This document shows, piece by piece, positions 36,148 through 44,037 of a DNA stretch of 64,000 bases. The stretch lies in the NCBI RefSeq assembly GCF_900095745.1, contig NZ_FMIR01000018.1, forward strand, positions 186,001 through 250,000. The letters run 5' to 3'. The DNA is from Microbacterium oxydans (lineage in GTDB: Bacteria; Actinomycetota; Actinomycetes; Actinomycetales; Microbacteriaceae). Every line of letters starts with the position of its first letter. Position 1 is the stretch's first letter. The notes under the pieces are model-generated. The model did no database searches and was not told where the DNA came from. It saw only the letters and a program-made list of their open reading frames with translations. The position numbers and the translations under genes were made by a program.

Positions 36148-37196
36148 GATTCCGAGACCAGGGTCTCGTCGATGCCTGCCTGGCGCAGCTCGGCACGCAC
36201 CTCGGGCAGAGTCAGCAGCAGCTCTTCCACCTCGCGCACGGACATCTGCTGCACCGTGTGCGAGTCGTAGTCCTCGAAGCGGCTCTGAGATACATCGCCT
36301 TCCTCGAAGTAGACGCTGTAGTTGAGATCGCGGTTGTCGGCGACGACACGGAAGTACTCCCCCATATCGCGGGCTCGAGCCAGCTCTTCCCGAGTGGCGA
36401 GGGCTTCGGAGAGCTTCTCCGCGTGGCGGGTGCCGATCACCTCCACCTGTGTCTTCGAGCGGAACAGATTGATCGTCGCCTGGGCCAGGTTGCCTATCGA
36501 AGTCGCCTTCGCCTTACGGACGAAGAGGTCGCCCTGCTGTGCGTTACGGAATGCGAACTCGACGAGGTCGACCGAATGCGCGAGGGACATCATGAAGCGG
36601 GTCATCTCGGGATTCGTCACCGTGATGTTCTTGCCCGCCTTGATCTGTCGAATGAAGAGCGGGATGACCGAACCGCGCGAGTACATGACGTTGCCATAGC
36701 GGACGCAGGAAACGGTTGTGCCCGTGTTGGGATTGTTCAACCCATGAGACTGCGCAACCTTCTCCATGAGCGCCTTCGACATTCCCATCGCGTTCACCGG
36801 GTACACGGCCTTGTCCGTGCTGAGCGCAACCACCGATGAAACGCCATTGCGGTCGGCGGCGCGCACGACATTCTCGCTACCGTGGACGTTCGTTCGCACC
36901 GCCTCCATGGGAAAGAACTCGCAAGAAGGCACTTGCTTGAGCGCAGCAGCATGGAAGACGAAGTCGACGTCACGCGTCGCCCTGTCTACGCTGTCGAAGT
37001 CGCGCACATCACCGACATAGAAGCGCAGCCTCGAATCCGGGATCTCGTGCCTCATGAGGTCTTGTTTGGCCTCATCGCGGCTGAAGATCCTGATCTCGGA
37101 AACATCGCGCTCGAGGAGCTTCTTTGCCACCGTGTGTCCGAAGGAACCCGTTCCGCCGGTCACCAGCACTCGGGCTCCGCCGTATGACTCGCTCAT
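36144..37196 (-). CDS. fnlA: UDP-GlcNAc 4,6-dehydratase/5-epimerase FnlA/WbjB/CapE type
   Basis: A 350-residue extended SDR. NAD site TGGTGSFGHTVAKKLL, then VFHAAALKQVPSCEF and STDKAVYPVNAMGMSKALME. The M-x3-K replacing Y-x3-K is characteristic of the inverting CapE/FnlA/PseB group. It makes the 4-keto intermediate from UDP-GlcNAc at the head of the FucNAc pathway. It overlaps the upstream glycosyltransferase and downstream fnlB by 4 bases each. Confidence 0.92.
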   Translation of the reverse strand: MSESYGGARVLVTGGTGSFGHTVAKKLLERDVSEIRIFSRDEAKQDLMRHEIPDSRLRFYVGDVRDFDSVDRATRDVDFVFHAAALKQVPSCEFFPMEAVRTNVHGSENVVRAADRNGVSSVVALSTDKAVYPVNAMGMSKALMEKVAQSHGLNNPNTGTTVSCVRYGNVMYSRGSVIPLFIRQIKAGKNITVTNPEMTRFMMSLAHSVDLVEFAFRNAQQGDLFVRKAKATSIGNLAQATINLFRSKTQVEVIGTRHAEKLSEALATREELARARDMGEYFRVVADNRDLNYSVYFEEGDVSQSRFEDYDSHTVQQMSVREVEELLLTLPEVRAELRQAGIDETLVSES

Positions 37197-38416
37197 CGTC
37201 CTCTACTCGTTCCGTTCGCGGCCGCAGAAAGCAGCTCTTCTATCCTGGCGACTCCCGACTCGCGGGAAAAATTGGTGTCGTACAACGTACGCCCACGACG
37301 AGCCATCGCTGCCCGGTCAACAGACGACCGCTCGGCGGCCGACCGGAATGCCAGCTCAAGGGAGGTCGCGCTCTCCGCATCAGCGGTCAGTCCGACCCGG
37401 CTTTCCTCAACGATCCGGCGAACATCGCCCTGGACGGTCGATATCACTGGCACTCCGGCTGACAGCACCGCCTGAAACTTCGAGGGGATGGTCCCGCGGA
37501 AGACAGCAATGTCCTTCAGCGAAACGAGCGCGTAGTCGGCGCGAGCGTAGATCTCTGCCATCCGCTCGCGCGGCACAGGATCCTGGAAACGCACGTTGTC
37601 GGCGCCGAGTTCGTCGACGAGGGCCCGAAGATCATCCTTCGCCACCCCATCACCGACGATGGTGAGCGTGACGCCAGCTTCTGCGGCGGCGTGAGCAGCG
37701 CGAACTGCTGTCTCCAGGTCCTGCATGTCCCCGACGTTTCCGGCGTAGACTATCTCGGCTCTTGGCGACGCCGGCGGGGGAAGCACGGTCTCGACCGCTT
37801 CTCCCGCGTCGGCCCAGTTGTACACGAGGTGTGTGCGTTCTTCCGGCGCCCCCCGTGAAACCAGCGTCGAAACCATTGTGGGCGCGATCCCGATAACGCC
37901 GGACGCTCGGCGATACGAGCTGCGCAGCCAGGGTCCGAGCGAACCGGAAACCGCGCGCCCTTTGAAAGAGCCGGCGACGATCGACGAGCCGACGATGGAG
38001 TCCGGCCAGAGATCCTGCACGTGCAGGACATACGGCCGGCCGCCGGTGATCCGCCACACCCACGGACCGAACCCGGCCGTCATCTGAGTGGCATACACGT
38101 ACACGACGTCGGCACCGCGTGAGAGGCGTCTGGCTGTCGCAGAGCTGAATGCGAAGGAGAAGTAATTCACCATCCGCTTGAGTGCGTTCTGCGAATGGTC
38201 GGCGAATAGCGGTACACGGTGAATCTCGATCGCATCCTGATTCTCCACGGACCGCCAGCGTTGGCGGTACCCGCGGAAGACCTTTCCCGCCGGATAGTTC
38301 GGGAAACCAGTCAGCACCTTGACCTGATGCCCGCGTGCCGCGAGCCCCTGGGCGAGGTCCGCCGGAAGGGGTACGGCTTCAGGCGGATAGTACTGCGAAA
38401 CGATCAGCACCCTCAC
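37193..38416 (-). CDS. GT4 glycosyltransferase, WbuB-like (putative L-FucNAc transferase)
   Basis: A 407-residue GT-B enzyme beginning MRVLIVSQYYPPEAVPLPAD. It has YVLHVQDLWPDSIVGSS and the C-terminal donor site ALVSLKDIAVFRGTIPSKFQ, the layout of WbuB/CapL-like enzymes. These usually accompany fnlABC and transfer L-FucNAc to the lipid-linked first sugar, which is the likely role here. It starts with GTG in a GTGA overlap with the acetyltransferase gene. Confidence 0.85.
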   Translation of the reverse strand: MRVLIVSQYYPPEAVPLPADLAQGLAARGHQVKVLTGFPNYPAGKVFRGYRQRWRSVENQDAIEIHRVPLFADHSQNALKRMVNYFSFAFSSATARRLSRGADVVYVYATQMTAGFGPWVWRITGGRPYVLHVQDLWPDSIVGSSIVAGSFKGRAVSGSLGPWLRSSYRRASGVIGIAPTMVSTLVSRGAPEERTHLVYNWADAGEAVETVLPPPASPRAEIVYAGNVGDMQDLETAVRAAHAAAEAGVTLTIVGDGVAKDDLRALVDELGADNVRFQDPVPRERMAEIYARADYALVSLKDIAVFRGTIPSKFQAVLSAGVPVISTVQGDVRRIVEESRVGLTADAESATSLELAFRSAAERSSVDRAAMARRGRTLYDTNFSRESGVARIEELLSAAANGTSRGR

Positions 38417-39078
38417 GGCGTGACCTCTTCACTGATGGGGCGTGCTGGCACTCCAACCGTTGTGGCTCCGGCAACGACGTCTTTCGTGACGCATGCAGCA
38501 GCCCCCACGGTCACTCCAGCGCCGACCGTGAGCCCCTGTAGCACGACCGATCCCGCGCCGAGAAGCGTCCCGCCCTCGACGACGACGTTGCCGGACACGA
38601 TCGCGCCGGGGTTCACAGAAACAAAGTCGGCCAGCGTCGCATCATGCCCGATGATGCACGCCGGGTTGAGGTGGACATGGTCGCCGATGCTCACGTTGGT
38701 CGAGACCTGCACGCCCGACGTGATGACGACGCCGTCCCCGATCCGAGCCTGCGAGCCGACGACGGCGCGCGGATGGATGAGGGTGACGGGGCGCAGACCC
38801 GCGTCGGAGAGGCGCCGAGCGACGGCCTCTCGGACGGTCGGCGAGCCGATCGCCACGACGAAGCGCTCGTCGCCGGATGCCCCGAGCAGCCACTCCTCTT
38901 CGGTGCCGAGGTAGACGATGCCACGCTCCGCGAGTCGGCCGAGGTCGATCTGGCGCGGCCCTGAATCGACGACGCCCACGAGGTGCAGGGTCTCGCCGTC
39001 GGCGTTGATCGCCTCGATCACATCGAGTGTCTCGCGCCCGAAGCCTCCGGCGCCGATGACGACGATCCGCTCAGCCAT
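38413..39078 (-). CDS. pglD: PglD/NeuD-like sugar O/N-acetyltransferase
   Basis: A 221-residue protein with an N-terminal Rossmann-like nucleotide-sugar domain (VVIGAGGFGRETLDVI). A C-terminal left-handed beta-helix of hexapeptide repeats (about 100-210) carries the catalytic histidine in NPACIIGHDATL. It sits beside PglF- and PglE-like genes and should acetylate the 4-amino group of the UDP-2,4-diamino sugar to give UDP-diNAc-bacillosamine. It overlaps the phosphoglycosyltransferase stop by 8 bases. Confidence 0.88.
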   Translation of the reverse strand: MAERIVVIGAGGFGRETLDVIEAINADGETLHLVGVVDSGPRQIDLGRLAERGIVYLGTEEEWLLGASGDERFVVAIGSPTVREAVARRLSDAGLRPVTLIHPRAVVGSQARIGDGVVITSGVQVSTNVSIGDHVHLNPACIIGHDATLADFVSVNPGAIVSGNVVVEGGTLLGAGSVVLQGLTVGAGVTVGAAACVTKDVVAGATTVGVPARPISEEVTP

Positions 39079-39691
39079 TCGCTTCTCCGAACTTCGACAT
39101 CGTCACGTGTCCTTCTGCGGAGATCCCGTCCCGCTTGAGCACGGAGCCGATCGTCGCGACAACGATCCGCAGGTCGAGCCCGGCGCTCCGTCGATCGACG
39201 TAGCGCACGTCCTGCCTGAACTTGCTCTCCCAGGAGATCGCGTTGCGTCCGGTCACCTGCGCGAGCCCGGTGATGCCGGGCCGCACCTCATGCCGACGAG
39301 CCTGCTCCGGCGTGTACCGATCAAGGTACTCCACGAGCAGCGGACGTGGTCCGACGATGCTCATGTCGCCTTTCAGCACGTTCCAGAGACTCGGCAGCTC
39401 GTCGAGACTCGTCGATCGCAGCCGCACGCCGAACGGGGTCAACCGGTCGGCATCGGTCACCCACCCGCGCGCCTCGTCGACCGAACGCATCGAACGGAAC
39501 TTGTAGAGCGTGAAGATCCGGCCGTCCTTGCCGGGCCGCTCCTGCGCGAAGACGACCGGCCGCCCCAGCTTCGTCGCGACCAGCACAGCCGTCGCGACGA
39601 TGACCGGAGAGAGCAGCACGAGCGCGACAGCGGACACGACGATGTCGAGCCCTCGCTTCACCACGTCGTACGGACGCACCCGCACCCTCAT
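39071..39691 (-). CDS. pglC: Initiating phosphoglycosyltransferase (PglC/WcaJ-like sugar transferase)
   Basis: Transfers a phospho-sugar from a UDP-sugar to undecaprenyl phosphate, starting the repeat unit. The 206-residue monotopic enzyme has one re-entrant membrane helix (14-38). Motifs: KRGLDIVVSAVALVLLSP, TLYKFRSMR, the catalytic D-E pair in TSLDELPSLWNVLKGDMS and GPRPLLVEYL. The small size without extra membrane helices matches PglC, which uses UDP-diNAc-bacillosamine. Its neighbours PglD/E/F support that donor. Confidence 0.92.
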   Translation of the reverse strand: MRVRVRPYDVVKRGLDIVVSAVALVLLSPVIVATAVLVATKLGRPVVFAQERPGKDGRIFTLYKFRSMRSVDEARGWVTDADRLTPFGVRLRSTSLDELPSLWNVLKGDMSIVGPRPLLVEYLDRYTPEQARRHEVRPGITGLAQVTGRNAISWESKFRQDVRYVDRRSAGLDLRIVVATIGSVLKRDGISAEGHVTMSKFGEANG

Positions 39692-40818
39692 CGCTTCAGG
39701 AAGCCGCGGATCGCGGTGACCACGCGCTCACGCTGCGCATCGGTCAGAGCCGAGCCGCTCGGCAGGGTCAGACCGCGCGCGAACAGCGCCTCCGACGCCC
39801 CGTTGGTCTTGCTGCGCGCACCGTCGAAGACGGGTTGTGCATGCATCGGCTTCCACAGCGGCCGGCTCTCGATGTCGTCGGCGGCGAGCGCTGCGGCGAG
39901 CTCCGACGGCTCCCAACCCGTGACGGACGAGTCGATGAGGATCGACGTCAACCAGACGTTGTCCGCCTCGTCTCCTTCGGCCCCGAAGACCTCCACGCCA
40001 TCGACCGCGGCGAAGAGCTGCTTGTAGAGCTCGCGCATCTCGCGACGGCGGGCGATCATCGCGTCGAGGCGAGCGAGCTGCGCGCGGCCGAGCGCCGCGA
40101 GCAGGTTGCTCATCCGGTAGTTGTAGCCGATGTCGGTGTGCTCGTAGTGCACCACCGGCTGCCGTGCCTGGGTGGCCAGATACCGCACGTGCTGCGCGAA
40201 GTCGGCGTCATCGGTGAGCAGCATTCCGCCACCGGACGTCGTCATGATCTTGTTGCCGTTGAACGACACGATGGATGCGCGTCCGAAGCTGCCCGCCGCA
40301 CGACCGGCGTGCGTGGCGCCCAGCGACTCCGCCGCATCCGCCACGACCGGCACGCCGAACTCGTCGGCGATCGCGAGGACCGCGGTGTAGTCGATGGCCT
40401 TGCCGAGCAGGTCGACCGGGACGATGGCCGACACGTGCTCGCCGGCGTCGCGCAGCTCGACGAGAGCCTCACGCAGCAGTGCCGCATCGATGTTCCCGGT
40501 CGCGGGATCGGCATCGATGAAGTACGGCTCGGCGCCGGTGTAGACAATGGCGTTGGCCGTCGCCGCGAAGGTCATCGATGACGTGAGCACCACGTCGCCC
40601 GGCTTCACGCCCAGCGTGAGCAGTGCGAGGTGCAGAGCCGCGGTTCCCGAACTCAGCGCCACCGCATGCGCAACGCCGACACGCTCGGCGAGCTCACGCT
40701 CGAAGGCATCGACGTCAGGGCCGAGAGGCGCGATCCATCCGGATCGCATGGCCGCGACGACCGCCTGCTCCTCTGCTTCGCCGACATCGGGCGAAGACAT
40801 GTAGATCCGCTCGCTCAC
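39688..40818 (-). CDS. pglE: PLP-dependent aminotransferase, PglE/DegT type
   Basis: A 376-residue DegT/DnrJ/EryC1 enzyme. The PLP lysine lies in SFNGNKIMTTSGGGML, and an SSGTAALHLALL motif is near residue 57. In this setting it should aminate the UDP-4-keto-6-deoxy-GlcNAc made by the PglF homologue. It starts with GTG in a GTGA overlap with pglF, and its stop overlaps the next ATG, so it is translationally coupled on both sides. Confidence 0.92.
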   Translation of the reverse strand: MSERIYMSSPDVGEAEEQAVVAAMRSGWIAPLGPDVDAFERELAERVGVAHAVALSSGTAALHLALLTLGVKPGDVVLTSSMTFAATANAIVYTGAEPYFIDADPATGNIDAALLREALVELRDAGEHVSAIVPVDLLGKAIDYTAVLAIADEFGVPVVADAAESLGATHAGRAAGSFGRASIVSFNGNKIMTTSGGGMLLTDDADFAQHVRYLATQARQPVVHYEHTDIGYNYRMSNLLAALGRAQLARLDAMIARRREMRELYKQLFAAVDGVEVFGAEGDEADNVWLTSILIDSSVTGWEPSELAAALAADDIESRPLWKPMHAQPVFDGARSKTNGASEALFARGLTLPSGSALTDAQRERVVTAIRGFLKR

Positions 40819-42686
40819 GCCTCTGACACCTTTTCCGCACGGATCGGCTCGATCGCCACCGTGTCATTGATCCGCGGGCTCGCGTACATCCGGTCCATCC
40901 AGCCCGCCTTGTCGAGCCGCTCGGGCGTGATGATGTCGGCCCGCGTGTGCGACACCTTCGGGTGGAAGGGCCGCTCCAGGTTCTCGCGCGACCCGACGAG
41001 CTCTTCGTGCAACTTCTCGCCGCGACGGAGCCCGGTGAACACGATCTCGACGCTCTTGCCCGACATCGCGATCATGCGCTTGGCGACCTCGAGGATCGAC
41101 ACCGGCTCACCCATGTCGAGGATCAGCACCTCGCCCGCTCGCCCGATGCCGCCTGCCTGGACGACCAGCTGGCACGCCTCGGGGATCGTCATGAAATACC
41201 GCGTCGCCTCGGGATGGGTGACCGTGATCGGCCGCCCCTCGGCGATCAGCCGCTGGAACGTCGGCAGCATCGACCCGCGGCTTCCGATCACGTTGCCGAA
41301 CCGCACCGAGAGGTACCGCATCCCGGTCACGGATCCCGCCCAGGCGGTGAGCTTCTCGGCGACGCGCTTGGAGTGACCGAGCACGCTCGTCGGGTTGGCC
41401 GCCTTGTCGGTGGAGATGTTGACGAAGGTGTCGACGCCGACGGCACGCGCGGCGTTGATCACATTGAGCGTGCCCAGCACGTTCGTCTTCCACGCCTCGT
41501 CGGGATACTGCTCGAGCATCGGCAGGTGCTTCAGAGCGGCTGCGTGGAACACGACCTCGGGACGACGGTCGACGAAGATGTCGAGCAGGTTCTGCTCCTC
41601 ACGGATGTCCGCGAGGACGACGTCGCGAGAATCGAGCAGGCCGTGGCCGAGAGTCCCGAGCTGCGCGACCTGAAGGCCGGTCTCGTCGCGGTCGACCATG
41701 ATCAGCTCGCTCGGCCCGTACTTCGCCAGCTGTCGGCACAGCTCGGAGCCGATGGACCCGCCGGCACCGGTCACCAGCACGCGTCGACCGGTGATGTACC
41801 CGGCGATCAGCTCGACGTTCGTGTCGACGGGGTGGCGTCCGATCAGATCCTCGATGCTGATGTCGCGCACGTCGGTGACCGACTGCTCCCCCGACGCGAG
41901 CGTCGCCAGCGTCGGGGTGACCGCGACCCGCAGACCAGCGCTCTCGGCGCGGTCGCTCAGCGCACGCAACAGGGTGCTGTCCGCATTCGGGATGGCGATG
42001 ACGGCGAGCTTCGCGCCGGTGCTCCGGGCGGCCGACGCGATGTCGCGCGTGGTGCCGAGCACCGGCACGCCGCGCAGACGGAGATTGCGCTTGGCCGGGT
42101 CGTCGTCGAGCAGGCCGACGGGTCGGATCGGCGACGACGGGTCGGTCGTGACGTTCGCGAGCAGCTTGTCGCCGAGGAACCCGGCACCGATGATCAGGGC
42201 CGCCTCGGCGTCAGCACCGGGCTTGCGCGCACGCTCGATCGCGAGACGAGCCACGTAGCGCACGCCGAACATCAACAGCAGCACGAACGGGAAGGCGAGC
42301 AGCAGCGTGCCGCGCGGGATGCCGACGAGCGGGCCGATCGGAATGACGATCAGCGACAGGAGCACCGCCTCGACCACGACGATCAGCGCCACCGCGCGGA
42401 CCTCGTCGAACGAGCCGTAGGTGAATCGCCCGCGATAGAGGGCTGTCGCGAATCCGACCGCCATCTGGATGACGCCGGCGGCGAGCGCGAGCACGATCGT
42501 CGCGATCCATCCCTGCGGGTCCATGACGAACTCGAAGCGGAGCGCGATCGCCAGCACGACGCCGAAAGTCCAGGCGAGCCCATCGACCGCCGCGGCCAGC
42601 ATGCGGCGTCGCCGCTGCTTCACGGACACCTCGGACAATATTGGAATATTGCCGGTAGACACGTCGACAGACCCATCCGGAATCAA
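40815..42686 (-). CDS. pglF: Membrane UDP-GlcNAc 4,6-dehydratase, PglF/CapD type
   Basis: First enzyme of bacillosamine synthesis. The 623-residue protein has four membrane helices (about 28-140) and a CoA-binding-like region with GAGFLGDKLL. The catalytic SDR domain has VTGAGGSIGSELCRQL and STDKAANPTSVLGHSKR, where M/L replaces the usual tyrosine in Y-x3-K. The TTG at 42686 follows GAGGGGG and gives 623 residues. GTG codons at 42629 or 42623 would trim 19-21 residues to the point where homology begins and are plausible. It heads the 12-gene minus-strand polysaccharide operon. Confidence 0.92.
   Translation of the reverse strand: MIPDGSVDVSTGNIPILSEVSVKQRRRRMLAAAVDGLAWTFGVVLAIALRFEFVMDPQGWIATIVLALAAGVIQMAVGFATALYRGRFTYGSFDEVRAVALIVVVEAVLLSLIVIPIGPLVGIPRGTLLLAFPFVLLLMFGVRYVARLAIERARKPGADAEAALIIGAGFLGDKLLANVTTDPSSPIRPVGLLDDDPAKRNLRLRGVPVLGTTRDIASAARSTGAKLAVIAIPNADSTLLRALSDRAESAGLRVAVTPTLATLASGEQSVTDVRDISIEDLIGRHPVDTNVELIAGYITGRRVLVTGAGGSIGSELCRQLAKYGPSELIMVDRDETGLQVAQLGTLGHGLLDSRDVVLADIREEQNLLDIFVDRRPEVVFHAAALKHLPMLEQYPDEAWKTNVLGTLNVINAARAVGVDTFVNISTDKAANPTSVLGHSKRVAEKLTAWAGSVTGMRYLSVRFGNVIGSRGSMLPTFQRLIAEGRPITVTHPEATRYFMTIPEACQLVVQAGGIGRAGEVLILDMGEPVSILEVAKRMIAMSGKSVEIVFTGLRRGEKLHEELVGSRENLERPFHPKVSHTRADIITPERLDKAGWMDRMYASPRINDTVAIEPIRAEKVSEA
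42636..42651. repeat. AT-rich palindrome at the 5' end of pglF
   Basis: CAATATT-GG-AATATTG: two perfect 7-bp arms with a 2-base centre, in an otherwise G+C-rich region. It lies 36-51 bases inside pglF if the TTG start is right, or 7-22 bases upstream of the alternative GTG starts. It looks like a regulator-binding site or promoter element. Confidence 0.55.
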
Positions 42687-42758
42687 GATACGGAGCCCCC
42701 TCAGACTTATTCACTCCCCTGGAGATATGTTCTCACAGCGAACGAGCAGGTCTGTGCG

Positions 42759-43967
42759 TTATGGCGTTCCCTCGCCGTCCGGCGGCGTCTCCCCGCCGGG
42801 GTCAGTCTCGCCGCCACCGGGGTTCGGGACCGGCGGAGTGACGCCGGTTCCCGGGTCGGTGCTTCCCTCCGTGGGCGGATTCTGAGTTCCGTCGCCCTGC
42901 TGCGGCTGCTGTTGCTGCGGCTGCCACTGGTTCATGTCCTCGCGCTGGTCGCGCTCGATCTCGAACCGCAGCTGGTCCGCAGCCAAAGCGACGAACGCAT
43001 CCCGGTAGGCCGCCAGCGCCGAGCGTCCCTCGACCGTCCACAGATCCGCGGCAGCGACGCGCGCCGCGGCATCCGTCACAGCCGCACGCAGCGACTCCTC
43101 GGCATCCGGGTAGCGGGCGATCGCGGCCGCCGCCGCGGGCACGAACGATGCGGCGTACGCATCCACCGCCACGTCGGCGGTCGGCCGAAGCGCATCGAAC
43201 TTCTCGCGGACAGCCCGGGCCTCGGCGGTCGCGTCGTCCATCGCGACCAGACGCTCCTGCACTCCGTCGATCGCGCCGCCGACCTCCACGAGCGAATCCT
43301 CGTCGATGTCGGCACGTGCGTAATCCGTCGGAAGTTCCGGAACGGTGATCGCCGCCAGCCCCGAGGCATACGCATCGACGGCCGCGAGTGCCGTGGCGAG
43401 CGCGGCGGCGTCGGTCACTGCGATCGGCGCATCGTCGGCTCCCCCGGCCGGATCCGGCGCGGTGCTCGTCCCGGTGAGCGCGCTCCGCAGCGGGGCGACC
43501 TCCGCCGTCTGCGCGTCGATGTCGGCGATGAGCCGGTCCTGAGCCGTCTTCAGGGACTGGTGAGCATTCAGAAGGGCGGCCTCATCGGCCTCCAACGACT
43601 CCACGGCACTCGCGGCCGGGCTGGCCGTCGCCATCTGGATGCCGCCGACGGTGCCGGCGACGACCAGGGCCACGACGGCGAGCGAGGCAGCCGACAGCGT
43701 CACGGCATCGACGGACCGCCTCGGCCGCTTCTTCGAACGCGAGGACTCCCCGGACCCCGCACCGACCGGAACGGCGGTGCGCGCGGCGGCCTGAACCATG
43801 TCGGCGAGAGCTCGAGCATCTGCGTCGGACGTCGCCGCTGCGCCACTCTGCCGCGGCTCGCCGATCATCTCCCGCAAGCGGCGCGCAGTGTGGTGGTCGT
43901 CCAGCACCACGCTCCCTGCGTCGCCGGCGCGAGGCCCGTCGGGGAAGAGATCGTTGAGGTGCGTCAT
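42759..43967 (-). CDS. Single-pass membrane protein with Pro/Gln-rich C-terminus, unknown function
   Basis: A 402-residue protein. Cytoplasmic N-terminus (1-85) with a basic stop (RSKKRPRRS), one membrane helix (88-110), an Ala/Asp-rich external helical domain (115-340, likely coiled coil), and a low-complexity tail of Gln then Pro/Gly/Thr. ATG 43967 (MTHLNDLFPDG) is used, because the longer frame would run into the divergent kinase start. It is convergent with nothing and is divergent from kinase copy 2 across 70 bp. It resembles no family I recognise. The tail and anchor suggest wall-associated interaction. Confidence 0.65.
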   Translation of the reverse strand: MTHLNDLFPDGPRAGDAGSVVLDDHHTARRLREMIGEPRQSGAAATSDADARALADMVQAAARTAVPVGAGSGESSRSKKRPRRSVDAVTLSAASLAVVALVVAGTVGGIQMATASPAASAVESLEADEAALLNAHQSLKTAQDRLIADIDAQTAEVAPLRSALTGTSTAPDPAGGADDAPIAVTDAAALATALAAVDAYASGLAAITVPELPTDYARADIDEDSLVEVGGAIDGVQERLVAMDDATAEARAVREKFDALRPTADVAVDAYAASFVPAAAAAIARYPDAEESLRAAVTDAAARVAAADLWTVEGRSALAAYRDAFVALAADQLRFEIERDQREDMNQWQPQQQQPQQGDGTQNPPTEGSTDPGTGVTPPVPNPGGGETDPGGETPPDGEGTP

Positions 43968-44037
43968 GTCGCCTTCATAGGAATCGGTAGTCTCGGAAGA
44001 CGATACCGCCGATCGCACTCGACCACGCTGGAGAGCT

